The notes: generated from the sequence alone by a model not told the origin. A stretch of 64,000 nucleotides of DNA from Terrirhizobium terrae (GCF_030323265.1 NZ_CP104990.1:496001-560000); one strand, 5' to 3'; numbered from the stretch's first letter, positions 34,111-44,251 are shown. Made by a program: numbers and translations.

Positions 34111-34794
34111 TTATTCGAAAAGATCCGGATGGTTGGCTTCAATTTGCGGCAAGTCTGACAGGATACCGTTGAGATGACGTCGCATGGAGTCGGCCGCACT
34201 ATCGGCTTCTCTGGCGTCTATCGCATCAACGATCGCTTGATGTTCCGCAATCAGCCGGGTCATTGAGTCCGGGCGGCGAAGTTGCAGGTTGCAGACGCGG
34301 TCCATATGGGCCTTGATATCGGCTATGGCGCTCCAGGCCAGCGAGCAGCCGGCACCTTCCGCCAATGCGATGTGAAACTGCTCGTCCTCGCGGCGGAAGG
34401 CATTGTGATCGTTTGCGTCTCTCGCTGCCTGCTGGCGCGCGATGATGACTTCCATACGCCGGCGGGTCCAATTGTCGAAGCTGTCGGCAGCACGTCGCGC
34501 AACCGCAACCTCAAGAGCTTCGCGTACAAACCGGGCTTCCATCATCTGCCGCGCAGATATTCGCACGACGACCGTTCCGCGGTTTGGGCGGATTTCGACC
34601 AATTTAGATCTGCCCAGTGCGATCAGAGCCTCTCGAACCGGCTGGCGAGAAACACCCATGCGTGTCGCTATCTCCTGTTCCGACAGGCGTGTGCCGGGCG
34701 CAAGTTCCAAAGTAATGATCGCTTCGCGCAGGTCCCTTTCTACCTGCGCTGCAGCTGTTTCGCCCGAATCTATTCTCGCAGCTTCCATGTTCAT
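34111..34794 (-). CDS. GntR/FadR-family (FCD) regulator
   Basis: About 227 residues. The N-terminal winged helix is VERDLREAIITLELAPGTRLSEQEIATRMGVSRQPVREALIALG, followed by VEIRPNRGTVV. The FCD ligand domain shows RFVREALEVAVAR, DEQFHIALAEGAG and a later HLNGILSDL. It is divergent from the aldehyde dehydrogenase/uronate operon, with direct repeats between them, and is the likely local repressor. Relatives control hexuronate and related pathways. Confidence 0.88.
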   Translation of the reverse strand: MNMEAARIDSGETAAAQVERDLREAIITLELAPGTRLSEQEIATRMGVSRQPVREALIALGRSKLVEIRPNRGTVVVRISARQMMEARFVREALEVAVARRAADSFDNWTRRRMEVIIARQQAARDANDHNAFRREDEQFHIALAEGAGCSLAWSAIADIKAHMDRVCNLQLRRPDSMTRLIAEHQAIVDAIDAREADSAADSMRRHLNGILSDLPQIEANHPDLFE

Positions 34795-34833
34795 ATCTGT
34801 ATATACGGTAAGCGTTGACTTCAATTTGAAACC

Positions 34834-34851
34834 ACCATACAGTACCATACA
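34834..34851. promoter_or_regulatory. Candidate operator: direct repeats between gntR and the uronate operon
   Basis: ACCATACA occurs at 34834-34841 and again at 34844-34851, one helical turn apart. A related word, CTGTAT, lies at 34797-34802 next to the regulator start. The placement fits control of both divergent promoters. Confidence 0.4.
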
Positions 34852-34937
34852 ATAAGCTTGCAACAAAAAATCCGGGCCTGGGAGGGCGCGGGCAAAGAGG
34901 AGGGCGGACACATAAGTGTCCGGCGGAGGAGAGACTG

Positions 34938-36459
34938 TTGCTCAACAATTTTATTGCACCCGACCGCGACGATGAGCGGCTCGGAACGAAGCCTCGTTAT
35001 CAAATGCTGATCGACGGGAAGTCTGTCGATTCGGCTTCCGGCAAAACCATTGATCGCGTCAGCCCCGGGCATGCCGGTGTCGTTGTCGGCACATGGCCCG
35101 ATGCCTCAGCCGACGATGTCCGTCTGGCCATTGCTGCCGCGCGCCGCGCGTTCGATACCGGCCCATGGCCACGCATGTCCGGCGCCGAGCGCTCACGCCT
35201 GATGTTCAAGGTCGCCGATCTCATTATCGACCGCCTGGAAGAGTTGGCCCTGACGGAAAGTCTCGAAGTCGGCAAACCGATCGCGCAGGCTCGTGGAGAA
35301 ATCGGTTTCTGCGCGGATCTTTGGTCCTATGCCGCCGGACAGGCAAGAGCGCTGGAAGGCCAGTCCCACAATAATATCGGCGATGACCGGCTCGGTCTTG
35401 TCCTGCGAGAAGCCGTCGGCGTCGTGGGCATCATCACGCCCTGGAATTTCCCATTCATTATCGCCTCGGAGCGCGTGCCGTGGGCAATCGGTGCCGGTTG
35501 CACCGTGGTGCTGAAACCGTCGGAGTTCACATCGGGCACCTCGATCCGGATGGCTGAGCTTGCGCGCGAGGCCGGCATTCCCGATGGCGTCTTCAACGTC
35601 GTCACCGGCTATGGTGATCCGGCCGGCCAGATGCTGGCCGAGGATCCGGGCACCGACATGGTGGCATTCACCGGTTCGGTCCGGGTTGGAACCAAGCTCG
35701 GCGAGATCGCGGCGCGCAGCATCAAGCGTGTCGGCCTCGAACTCGGCGGCAAGGGGCCGCAGATCGTCTTTGCCGACGCGGATATCGAGGCCGCCGCCGA
35801 TGGCATTGCCTACGGCGTCTATCACAATGCCGGCCAGTGCTGTATTTCCGGCAGCCGGCTGCTTGTAGAGGAAGGCATCCGCGATGCCCTGATGGAGCGC
35901 GTGTTGGAGATCTCGCGCAAGGTGACGTTCGGCGACCCGCTGAATGAGCGCACCAAGATCGGCGCGATGATTTCGGAGGCCCATGCAAACAAGGTGCATT
36001 CCTATGTAGAAGCCGGCCTCGCATCCGGGGCAAAGCTCTTGCTTGGCGGCGAAAGAGTTGGCCAGGAGGCGGGCCTCTATTACGCGCCGACCGTGTTTGC
36101 CGGCGTCACTACCGACATGTCGATTGCGAAGGAAGAGATCTTCGGCCCGGTGCTGTCGACCTTGACCTTCAAGACCGCAGATGAAGCCGTGGCACTTGCC
36201 AATGCCAGCGAGTTCGGCCTGTCGGCCAGCGTCTGGTCGACGAGATCTGCAAAATGCACTGCAGAGCATACGCCGCATTCGTGCCGGCCGGTGCTGGATC
36301 AACAGCGTCATTGACGGGACACCTGAATTGCCGATCGGTGGCTACAAGAAAAGTGGTCTCGGGCGAGAACTCGGCCGCTACGGCTTTGACGAATACTCGC
36401 AGTTCAAGGGAATTCACGTGACACTCGGGCGCCCGTCGCCCTGGTTCGCGCCAACGTGA
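34938..36459 (+). pseudogene. Aldehyde dehydrogenase, frameshifted by a 2-nt deletion
   Basis: An NAD(P)-dependent aldehyde dehydrogenase of about 507 residues. ITPWNFPFIIASERV is the cofactor region, LELGGKGPQIVFADADIE has the catalytic Glu, and NAGQCCISGSRLLV has the nucleophilic Cys. After LSASVWST the frame is lost; one frame over it ends with RIRAGRCWINSVIDGTPELPIGGYKKSGLGREL. The break is at 36242-36245, where restoring one GA unit joins the parts. The TTG start has GGAGGAGAG upstream. As the first gene of the operon it could oxidise a semialdehyde made from the uronate pathway; the exact substrate is not clear. Confidence 0.85.
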
Positions 36460-36609
36460 GACAAGGGTAATAGGGGCTGTTTCGTCTTTGGAGGAGGACG
36501 GAATGGCTTTCGGAGGAAAATCTCGGCCGGCGTGATCTTTGGTCGGAGCCCGCCAGCCGAGATCCGGGTCTTGCGACCCGCATTGCACATCCAAAGGGAG
36601 GATACGCAA

Positions 36610-37560
36610 ATGAAATTGACCAGGCTGAAAGCCGCGGTGCTTGCCGCGGGCGTTGCCACCATGACGGCATCTACCGCAATGGCGGCCGACGTCAAGGCAA
36701 CGATGATCATCTACCTCGACCCCAGCGTCCAGTTCTTCAATCCGGTGGTCAAGGGCGCACAGGATGCCGCTACGCAGTTCGGCGTCGATCTAGACGTGCA
36801 ATATGCCAACAACGATCCGGTGCGCCAAAACGACCTAATCGAAAGCGCGACAGCGAGCGGCGTCGACGGGATCGCAGTGGCGATATCCAGTTCCGACGCT
36901 TTCGACGACAGCATTTGCGCCGCGGTCAAAGCCGGCATCATCGTGATCGGCTTCAACAACGACGATCTCGACGGGGCCAAGGGCAATTGCCGTCAGGCTT
37001 ATGTGGGCATGGATGAATTCGCCTCCGGTTACGAACTCGGCAACCGGATGATCAAGCAGTTCGACTTGAAGTCCGGCGACATCGTCTTCAATCCGCGCGA
37101 AATTCCCGAGGCGAGCTTTGCGGTCGCGCGGGGCGGCGGCATCGAGAAGTCGATGACCGAAGCCGGTATCAAAGTCGAGACCGTACGCGCCGGCCTCGAT
37201 CCTGCCGAGGCGCAGAACATCATCGCCCAATTCCTCGTCGCCAATCCGAACGTCAAGGCGCTTTTCGGCACCGGTTCGGTCACCTCGACCGTGGGCGCCG
37301 GAGCGATTAAGGATGCGGGCGTGAATATTCCGTTCGGCGGCTTCGATCTAGCGGTCGAAATCGTCAACGCAGTGGAATCCGGCGCGATGTTCGCGACCAT
37401 GGACCAGCAGCCCTATCTGCAGGGGTACTACCCGATTGCCCAGATCGCTCTTGCCAAGAAGTATGGCCTGACTCCGACGGATATCGATACCGGGCAGGGC
37501 GCCTTTCTCGACAAGTCGCGCATCAGCTCGGTCAAGCCGCTAATCGGCAGCTATCGTTAA
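36610..37560 (+). CDS. Sugar ABC importer substrate-binding protein (RbsB/FrcB type)
   Basis: A 316-residue periplasmic binding protein with a signal peptide (MKLTRLKAAVLAAGVATMTASTAMAAD). It has the family 4 pattern: FFNPVVKGAQDAATQFGVDLDVQYAN, GVDGIAVAISSSDAF and a hinge with AGIIVIGFNNDD. A strong GGGAGG precedes the ATG. It feeds the permease and single ATPase downstream. Given KduI/KduD/KdgF after it, the ligand is probably an oligo- or monouronate. Confidence 0.9.
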   Translation: MKLTRLKAAVLAAGVATMTASTAMAADVKATMIIYLDPSVQFFNPVVKGAQDAATQFGVDLDVQYANNDPVRQNDLIESATASGVDGIAVAISSSDAFDDSICAAVKAGIIVIGFNNDDLDGAKGNCRQAYVGMDEFASGYELGNRMIKQFDLKSGDIVFNPREIPEASFAVARGGGIEKSMTEAGIKVETVRAGLDPAEAQNIIAQFLVANPNVKALFGTGSVTSTVGAGAIKDAGVNIPFGGFDLAVEIVNAVESGAMFATMDQQPYLQGYYPIAQIALAKKYGLTPTDIDTGQGAFLDKSRISSVKPLIGSYR

Positions 37561-37626
37561 CCGGCAATCAGGGGAAGCCGCGTTCTTGCGACGGCTTCCC
37601 GTTCTCCAACGATCGAGTGCAAGACC

Positions 37627-38646
37627 GTGACACCCATCCTTGCAGAAAGTGCCGCGCCACGCTCGCGGACCCAAAAACAGTCGCTCGTGAAGCAGATCAT
37701 CGGCATGCCCGCCGGCGCGATCTTTCTCGTGTTCGCCACGCTGCAGATTGTCTGTATCGTCGGCGCACTGCTCTATCCGAACGACTTTCGATACCTGTCT
37801 CCGCAGAACCTGACCATCTTGATGAAGGCTATCCCTGTCCTAGGCTGCCTGGCGCTTGGCGCCGGCGTGCTGATGATAGCCGGTGAGTTCGACCTGTCGA
37901 TCGGTTCGGTCTACACATTCACCGCGATCCTGATGGCGACTCTCGTCAATGCGGGCCTGAGCGCCTTCGCCGCGGCACCGATCGGTATCCTCGTCGGGGT
38001 CCTGATCGGGCTTCTGAACGGGCAAATCACGCTGCGCTTCGGTTTGCCGTCCTTTATCGTCACGCTTGGCGGGCTGCTGTTCTGGCGCGGAGCGGTGCTA
38101 CTCTACAATGGCGCCGTACAGGTGCGTTTCGATCCCGAACCTGCGTTTTCGGCGCTGTTCTCGGGCACGCTGTTCGGCATCAATGCCGCCTTCATCTGGA
38201 TCATCCTCTTCGTCATCGGCTTTCATTTCCTGCTGCACAGGCACCGGTTCGGCAATCATGTCTTTGCGACCGGCGGCAATCGCGGCGCGGCCGAGGCGAT
38301 CGGTATCAATACCCGTCGCGTCAAGCTTGTCGCCTTCGCGATCGCAGGCGGGATGGCAGCTGTAGCGGGCATTCTTGCCACCTCGCGCGTCGGCTCCGTA
38401 CAGCCGGGGCAGGGAGCGGGTCTTGAGCTTCAGGCGATCGCCGCCTGCGTCATCGGCGGACTGTCGCTCAGGGGTGGCCGCGGATCGATCATCGGCATAT
38501 TCCTCGGTGTCCTGCTCATCCACACCATTACTGATGTCCTGCTGCTCCTGCGGGCGCCGGGCTTCTACCTCGACATGTTCATCGCGACGCTGATCGTGCT
38601 GGCCGCAATCTTCAACCATCTGATCGAGCGGCGGGGAGGTGCGTGA
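37627..38646 (+). CDS. Sugar ABC importer permease (RbsC/FrcC type)
   Basis: A 339-residue membrane protein with 8-10 hydrophobic helices. Family motifs are GAGVLMIAGEFDLSIGSVYTFTA, PSFIVTLGGLLFWRGAVL, HRFGNHVFATGGNRGAAEAIGIN and GLELQAIAACVIGGLSLRGGRG. The GTG at 37627 is the start. The stop overlaps the ATPase start by one base. Confidence 0.92.
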   Translation: MTPILAESAAPRSRTQKQSLVKQIIGMPAGAIFLVFATLQIVCIVGALLYPNDFRYLSPQNLTILMKAIPVLGCLALGAGVLMIAGEFDLSIGSVYTFTAILMATLVNAGLSAFAAAPIGILVGVLIGLLNGQITLRFGLPSFIVTLGGLLFWRGAVLLYNGAVQVRFDPEPAFSALFSGTLFGINAAFIWIILFVIGFHFLLHRHRFGNHVFATGGNRGAAEAIGINTRRVKLVAFAIAGGMAAVAGILATSRVGSVQPGQGAGLELQAIAACVIGGLSLRGGRGSIIGIFLGVLLIHTITDVLLLLRAPGFYLDMFIATLIVLAAIFNHLIERRGGA

Positions 38647-39383
38647 TGCAGAAGGCCAATCTTCTCGAACTGCACAATATCTCGAAGAGCTTCGGCGCAC
38701 TGACTGCGCTGCGCAATCTCAGTTTTCATGTCGCGGAAGGTGAGGTCGTCGGACTGCTCGGCGATAACGGGGCCGGAAAATCGACGACCGTCAACTTGAT
38801 CTCGGGCATACATCGCCCAACGGAAGGGCATCTCAGCGTCGATGGCAAAAAGACGCTCTTCACCTGCCGCTCGGATTCCGCCGATGCTGGTATCGAGACG
38901 ATTTATCAGCACACGGCGCTGGTCGACTCGTTGTCGATCACCCGCAATATCTTTATGGGACGCGAGCTGACCGATAGTTTCGGCTTTCTGAGGCAGGGCG
39001 AGATGCGGGACATCGCCATGCAGGTGTTGAAGAACGCCGTGCACATATCGGGTATCGATTCCCCGGATACCTTGGTCGGTAACCTTTCGGGCGGGCAGAA
39101 ACAGGCGGTTGCCATTGCTCGTGCGGTGCATTTCAAAAAGCGTGTCCTGCTTCTCGATGAGCCGACTTCCGCTCTGTCCGTGCGCGAGACGGAAGCTCTT
39201 CTGAATCAGGTGCTGAAGCTCAAGGCCGAAAACGTCTCCAGCGTGCTGGTGACCCACAATCTCTATCACGCCTATCAGGTCTGCGACCGCTTCGTGATCA
39301 TGAGCCACGGCACCAAGGTATTCGACGTGCAAAAGGCCGACACGACGATCGGCCAGCTGACTGAATATGTCGTGCTCACCTGA
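38646..39383 (+). CDS. Sugar ABC importer ATPase, single domain (FrcA type)
   Basis: About 245 residues, one ATPase domain rather than the usual fused pair. Walker A is GDNGAGKST, signature LSGGQKQAVAIARA and Walker B LLLDEPTSALS. This single-domain form is that of FrcA in Sinorhizobium, suggesting a homodimer works with the permease. Confidence 0.92.
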   Translation: MQKANLLELHNISKSFGALTALRNLSFHVAEGEVVGLLGDNGAGKSTTVNLISGIHRPTEGHLSVDGKKTLFTCRSDSADAGIETIYQHTALVDSLSITRNIFMGRELTDSFGFLRQGEMRDIAMQVLKNAVHISGIDSPDTLVGNLSGGQKQAVAIARAVHFKKRVLLLDEPTSALSVRETEALLNQVLKLKAENVSSVLVTHNLYHAYQVCDRFVIMSHGTKVFDVQKADTTIGQLTEYVVLT

Positions 39384-39410
39384 GTCCATCTTGAAACGCG
39401 AGGAAATATC

Positions 39411-40252
39411 GTGACCATTTCCGTCAATATCCGCCAGGTGGTTGGCCCGGAAGACGCCGCGCGGCGCGACACTCAAGGACTGCGCGACGGCTTCGTGATC
39501 GAAAGCCTGTTCCGCTCGGGTGAAGTCAACCTTACTTACAGCCATCTCGATCGGATGATCGTCGGAGGTGTCGCTCCGGTCTCCGGCTCGCTCTCAATCG
39601 GGACAATCCCGGAAACGGGCACCACTACGTTTCTCGAGCGTCGGGAGGCTGCAATCGTCAATATTGGCGGACCGGGCAAGATACGTGTCGGGGAGAGCGA
39701 GTTTTCACTCGACTTTCAGGAGGCTCTCTATGTCGGCCTGGGAGGGGGACGTTGCAGTTCACCAGCCAGGCCGAGGACAATCCTGCCCTGTTTTACCTTC
39801 TCAGTGCGCCGGCACACCGTACCTGCCCGACCGTGCTGATCACCCGCGACATGGCGAAGAAAGTCAGTCTCGGATCGGCGGAGGAGTCGAACGCCCGCAC
39901 GATCAATCAATATGTGCATCCGGATGTCTGCGACAGCTGCCAATTGCTCGTCGGATTGACTGTGTTCGAGCCCGGCTCGGTCTGGAACACGATGCCGGCG
40001 CATGTCCATGACCGCCGCATGGAAGTGTATCTCTATTTCGGCATGCAGGAGACGACACGCATCTTTCACTTCATGGGGGAGCCGGGCGAGACGAGGCATG
40101 TTGTCCTGAAGAACCATGACGCGGTGCTGTCGCCGGGGTGGTCGATCCATTCCGGCGCCGGTACCGGTCGCTACGCCTTCATCTGGGCGATGGCCGGGGA
40201 CAACATGAGCTTTACCGATATGGACAAGGTCCCCATGGAAGCCCTTCGATGA
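39411..40252 (+). pseudogene. kduI: 5-dehydro-4-deoxy-D-glucuronate isomerase, interrupted by a 1-nt deletion
   Basis: The first 112 residues (MTISVNIRQVVGPEDAARRD, VNLTYSHLDRMIVGGVAP) and, one frame over, the rest (YVHPDVCDSCQLLVGLTVFEPGSVWNTMPAHVHDRRMEVYLYF) are KduI. The zinc-binding cluster with His, Glu and His is in AHVHDRRMEVY, and a further His near SPGWSIHSGAGT. Restoring one G in the GGGGG run at 39744-39748 gives about 281 residues. The enzyme converts 5-keto-4-deoxyuronate to 2,5-diketo-3-deoxygluconate. GTG start with GAGGAAA upstream; the stop overlaps kduD. Confidence 0.9.
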
Positions 40253-41004
40253 CGATGTTTAATCTGACAGGGCGCTGGGCGATCGTGACCGGTGCCAATA
40301 CAGGTATTGGCCAGGCGATTGCTGTCGGCTTTGCGGCCGCTGGTGCCGATATCGTCGGCGTCGGTCGATCTTCTATGGATGAAACGGGTGCAAGCGTATC
40401 AGCGGCCGGACGCCGGTTTGTGCCGTTGAAGGCTGATCTCTCCGATATGGGAGAAGTGCGGGGAGTAATCGGACGCGCGCTTGAGGCAGGCGCCACGCCC
40501 GACATTCTGGTCAACAACGCGGGAATAATCCGCAGGGCCGATTCCCTGGACTTTACGGAGGAGGATTGGGACGCGGTGCTGGATACAAACCTGAAGTCGG
40601 TGTTTTTCCTCTGCCAGAGTTTTGCCAAGGCAGCGCTGCGAGCCGACAGGCCGGCGAAGATCATCAACATTGCTTCGATGCTGTCCTTTCAGGGCGGCAT
40701 ACGAGTGCCGTCCTATACTGCGTCTAAAAGCGGGCTTGCCGGGCTGACGAGGCTTTTGGCGAACGAATGGGCGGCCAAGGGTATCAACGTCAATGCGATT
40801 GCGCCCGGCTATGTGGAAACCAACAACACCGAGGCGCTCCGCGCCGATGTGGAACGGAGTGCGGATATTCTGAAACGTATTCCCGCAGGGCGCTGGGCGC
40901 GGCCGGACGATATGGTCGGCGCTGCGGTTTTCCTTGCCGCCCCCGCATCCGATTATGTGCAAGGAGCCATCCTGCCTGTGGATGGCGGCTGGCTCGCTCG
41001 ATGA
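40249..41004 (+). CDS. kduD: 2-dehydro-3-deoxy-D-gluconate 5-dehydrogenase
   Basis: A 251-residue SDR. The cofactor site is RWAIVTGANTGIGQAIAVGF and the active site is SYTASKSGLAGLTRLLANEWA (Tyr-Ser-Lys). The conserved tail IPAGRWARPDDMVGAAVFLA and GAILPVDGGW matches KduD. It reduces 2,5-diketo-3-deoxygluconate to KDG, the step after KduI. The start overlaps the kduI stop (ATGA). Confidence 0.92.
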   Translation: MTMFNLTGRWAIVTGANTGIGQAIAVGFAAAGADIVGVGRSSMDETGASVSAAGRRFVPLKADLSDMGEVRGVIGRALEAGATPDILVNNAGIIRRADSLDFTEEDWDAVLDTNLKSVFFLCQSFAKAALRADRPAKIINIASMLSFQGGIRVPSYTASKSGLAGLTRLLANEWAAKGINVNAIAPGYVETNNTEALRADVERSADILKRIPAGRWARPDDMVGAAVFLAAPASDYVQGAILPVDGGWLAR

Positions 41005-41014
41005 AAGGATGAAG

Positions 41015-41353
41015 ATGAAATATTACACGTTGCCCGACGACACCATCTGGACCGAAGTGTCTCCTGGAAACCGCCGCGCTGTTTTGAGCGAGAGACCGGA
41101 GATGATGCTCGTTGCGTTTTCGTTCGAGGAGGGTGCCGTTGGTGTACTTCATTCCCACCCGCACACGCAGGTCAGTTACGTTGCTGAAGGCAGCTTTGAT
41201 GTGACCGTAGATCGTGTAACGACCCGCCTCGATCAGGGCAGCAGTTTCATCGTTGCACCCAACCTCGTTCACGGCGTCGTTGCATTGTCGAAAGGGTTGT
41301 TGATCGACACGTTTACGCCACGTCGCGATGATTTCCTGGACCGGGAGACTTGA
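41015..41353 (+). CDS. KdgF-like cupin
   Basis: A 112-residue single-cupin protein. The metal-binding motif is GVLHSHPHTQVSYVAEGSF, with further His in IVAPNLVHGVVA. This is the KdgF type, which linearises 4,5-unsaturated uronates to the keto form used by KduI. The ATG at 41015 has AAGG at a good distance; ATG 41009 would overlap it. It completes the KduI-KduD-KdgF set. Confidence 0.85.
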   Translation: MKYYTLPDDTIWTEVSPGNRRAVLSERPEMMLVAFSFEEGAVGVLHSHPHTQVSYVAEGSFDVTVDRVTTRLDQGSSFIVAPNLVHGVVALSKGLLIDTFTPRRDDFLDRET

Positions 41354-41379
41354 TTAAATAAGGCGGCCCCGAGCATCCT

Positions 41380-41487
41380 TTGAAAATCATTCACGAAACC
41401 GGAACCGCTGCGAGCAGAGATCGGGTGTCGACGATTTCAGCCGGCCAGTGGCAAAGTTTGATTGATAGTGTCGGCGCCGCATGGTGA
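41380..41487 (+). CDS. Short unrecognised reading frame
   Basis: A 35-residue frame from a TTG, MKIIHETGTAASRDRVSTIS then AGQWQSLIDSVGAAW. It resembles the start of a longer protein cut short, but no family is evident. A real gene is uncertain. Confidence 0.2.
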   Translation: MKIIHETGTAASRDRVSTISAGQWQSLIDSVGAAW

Positions 41488-41625
41488 TCGATCTTGTTTC
41501 TTGCTAGTGAGCGATGAACTTGTCGTCCATTGTGGTCATATTAAATGGCACGCTCGGCATATCGATGTCTGGTGAGCGATGTTAATCGTACGCGTAGCGT
41601 CTTATCTGCTAACGATCCTTTGATA

Positions 41626-42203
41626 CTACGTATTCCACGCGCGAATGACCGGCTCCTGAAGATCGTGTTCGTAGCCGAGGATACTGACACTTGCGGTGTC
41701 GAGGACAAATCCCTCGCCGCGACCGGCCGGAAGCCCAAGCCACCTGGCGGCGAGAACGCGCAGGAAATGCGAGCTTGAGAAAATGAGAATGGGCGAGCCG
41801 TTTCGTCTGATCTCCGCAATGATACGGTCAGCTCTCTTCCCGACCTGGTCTGCATCCTCGCCTCCTGGGGCGCCGTCACGAAACAGGTGCCAGCCGGGCG
41901 TCGTTTGATGGATTTCCTGCGTGGTAATCCCTTCGAACCGCCCATAATCCCATTCCTGCAAGTCCGGTTTCAGGGAAGCGCGAGATGCAAAACCTGCAAG
42001 CTCGCATGTTCTGCGCGCCCGCAATGAGGGACTAGACCAGACCAGATCGGCGACGACCGTTTTTAGCCGAGCGGCGAGCAATCTTGCAGCTTCCTCCCCC
42101 GAGGCGTCAAATCGATTTCGGATCGTCCAGTATGCCGTCCGGAAACGGACCATACCGTCTCTCCATGCCGAACCAGGTAGATCTCGGGCAATTGCGTTGA
42201 CAT
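41626..42203 (-). pseudogene. Histidine phosphatase family protein, interrupted by a 1-nt deletion
   Basis: The start MSTQLPEIYLVRHGETVWS has the catalytic RHGE motif. After LTPRG the frame is lost and resumes one frame over with EEAARLLAARLKTVVADLVW and SSPSLRARRTCELAG. The later catalytic His is in IFSSSHFLRVLAARWLGL. Adding one base to the CCCCC run at 42096-42100 gives about 192 residues. It is divergent from glucose-6-phosphate dehydrogenase. ATG at 42203 with AGGAA 7 bp upstream. Confidence 0.85.
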
Positions 42204-42332
42204 GTCAGATTCCTCATGAGCTGGTCCAATCCAAATAGGTTTCGTTCTTTGTGATGGAAGCCGTCCCGCGACAATTGCTGGCTGCACACGCAACCCTATA
42301 TCCTGCATTCACCGCGTGGAAGGAGCTAGCTT

Positions 42333-43841
42333 ATGGTTTCAAAATCGGCACCGCCTGTCACTCTCGTCATCTTCGGCGCCACAGGCGATCTGACACGCCG
42401 CCTGCTTGTTCCAGCGATCATCAACCTGACCCGAAGTGGCCTGGTCGGAGATGATCTCGCTGTTCTGGGCGTTGGCATTGATGAAGGCGATGACGAGTTC
42501 CTGCGCAATAGGCTTGAGGATTTCCTGAGCCACCTTAACCCAAATTCAGAAGAGCAGACCAGCAAGGATGACGCCTGGTATCGTCTCAGATCGCGGATTT
42601 CCTATTTGAGCGGCGACTTCACCAGGGATGAGATCTACGAAGTGATCGGGAAGCGGCTTGGCTCTGCGACGAATGCAGCATTCTATCTCGCCGTCCCGCC
42701 AAGCCTGTTCGGGCCGATCGTGGAGAAACTCGCCAAGCATGGATTGATGGAAGAAGGCGACGTCTGCTTCCGGCGCATCGCGATCGAGAAACCATTCGGA
42801 ACCGATCTCGCCTCGGCCCGGGCTCTCAATGCTCAGATTCTGGCACAGGTTGCAGAGAGACAGGTCTACCGGCTCGATCATTTCCTCGGAAAGGAGACGG
42901 TGCAGAACCTGATGACGGCCAGATTTGCGAACATGATAATCGAAGGGCTATGGAGCAATACTTATATCGACCATGTCCAGATCACGGCCGCGGAGATCGT
43001 CGATGTCGGTAGTCGTGGCAAGTTCTACGATGCGACAGGCGCACTTCGCGACATGGTTCCAAATCATCTGTTTCAACTGCTTGCGATGATCGCCATGGAG
43101 CCGCCGAACAGTTTCGATGCCGAGGCAGTCCGCAACGAGAAGGGCAAGGTCCTTAAGGCTCTGCGTGTCTATTCGAGGGAGGAAGCCGCGGCAAACAGTG
43201 TGCGCGGTGCCTATGGCTCGGGGATTTCGAACGGACAGCCGCTATCGGCCTATCGAGAAACGAAGGATGTCGCAGACGACAGTCGAACTGAAACCTATGT
43301 TGCCCTCAAACTCTATGCCGACACCTGGCGCTGGGCGGGAGTTCCGTTCTACCTCAGAACGGGAAAGGCTCTGACTGCACGCGACACCGAGATTGTCATT
43401 ACGTTCAACAAAGTGCCATTTGCGCAATTCCGCGAAAACGAGGTGGCAAGTCGTCTGCCTCCAAACAGGCTCGTTATCCAGGTTCAGCCGGACGAAGGGA
43501 TGAGCATGGAGATTTCAATCAAACGCCCCGGGCAGTCCGTCGAGACCGTGCCCGTATCGTTGGATTTCCGATATGCCGACAGGTTCGATATCGGCAGCAC
43601 TACAGGCTATGAATCCTTGATCTACGATCTGTTCATAGGTGATCAGACGTTGTTTCAGCGTGCCGACAGCATCGAAGCAGGATGGGCGGCCGTCCAGCCT
43701 TTTCTCGACGCATGGGCGACTGACACGACGATCCCAGAAAGCTACGCACCCGGCAGCATGGGACCTGCCTCTGGAGATAACCTCATCCGCAAAGATGGCC
43801 GCGAGTGGCACGAGCTTGGGGTGCTTTTGCATAGGAAGTGA
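42333..43841 (+). CDS. zwf: Glucose-6-phosphate 1-dehydrogenase
   Basis: A 502-residue enzyme. The NADP site is LVIFGATGDLTRRLLVPAI, the catalytic stretch is EKPFGTDLASARALN and the active site is YRLDHFLGKETVQN. Later regions (GALRDMVPNHLFQLLAM, WRWAGVPFYLRTGKAL) fit the family throughout. It oxidises glucose 6-phosphate to 6-phosphogluconolactone, feeding the Entner-Doudoroff or pentose-phosphate route. It has no pgl/edd neighbours here, so it is probably a second, accessory copy. Confidence 0.95.
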   Translation: MVSKSAPPVTLVIFGATGDLTRRLLVPAIINLTRSGLVGDDLAVLGVGIDEGDDEFLRNRLEDFLSHLNPNSEEQTSKDDAWYRLRSRISYLSGDFTRDEIYEVIGKRLGSATNAAFYLAVPPSLFGPIVEKLAKHGLMEEGDVCFRRIAIEKPFGTDLASARALNAQILAQVAERQVYRLDHFLGKETVQNLMTARFANMIIEGLWSNTYIDHVQITAAEIVDVGSRGKFYDATGALRDMVPNHLFQLLAMIAMEPPNSFDAEAVRNEKGKVLKALRVYSREEAAANSVRGAYGSGISNGQPLSAYRETKDVADDSRTETYVALKLYADTWRWAGVPFYLRTGKALTARDTEIVITFNKVPFAQFRENEVASRLPPNRLVIQVQPDEGMSMEISIKRPGQSVETVPVSLDFRYADRFDIGSTTGYESLIYDLFIGDQTLFQRADSIEAGWAAVQPFLDAWATDTTIPESYAPGSMGPASGDNLIRKDGREWHELGVLLHRK

Positions 43842-44251
43842 TAGCTCAGTCTCACCCGCCGTGGGGACCGGCGCTATAGACCTTACGAAGACAGCAAGTC
43901 CCTGCAACTCGGTGGTCCCGCCATGGATCTGTGACCACAGCACCAGGATGGCGCCGTTTATACGCTCGCTGTTATCGGCGGTATGGTTCAGTTCCTGGCT
44001 AAGTCCATCGCCTTTTACCTCACGTGACCATAGGAAAAGCAACGTGAGAGCGCCCAAGTAGCGTGCGATCCGCACCAAGGCCGCATCTCACGGTGGTTCG
44101 CGTACCGTGTCTTAGATCAGGGCCGCACAAATGTGCGATGACCTAGAGGCGAGCCCCTCCGGGGGCGCCGGACTTCGGTTTGAAAGCCCAGAAATCTTCC
44201 GCGAAAATCTCGGTAGGCCTCCTACTTCGCTTGGCATGCCTACCAGAGTTT
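43842..44251. other. 410 bp without a recognisable gene
   Basis: No frame here shows a family motif on either strand. A GC hairpin (GCCCC pairing with GGGGC) lies at 44153-44166, in a position that could end transcription from the LivJ-type gene on the minus strand, but a T tract is lacking. Confidence 0.4.

Noticed and set aside
43515..44078. 187-residue minus-strand frame at the end of zwf
   Set aside because: Mostly opposite zwf, and the part beyond it shows no family motif.
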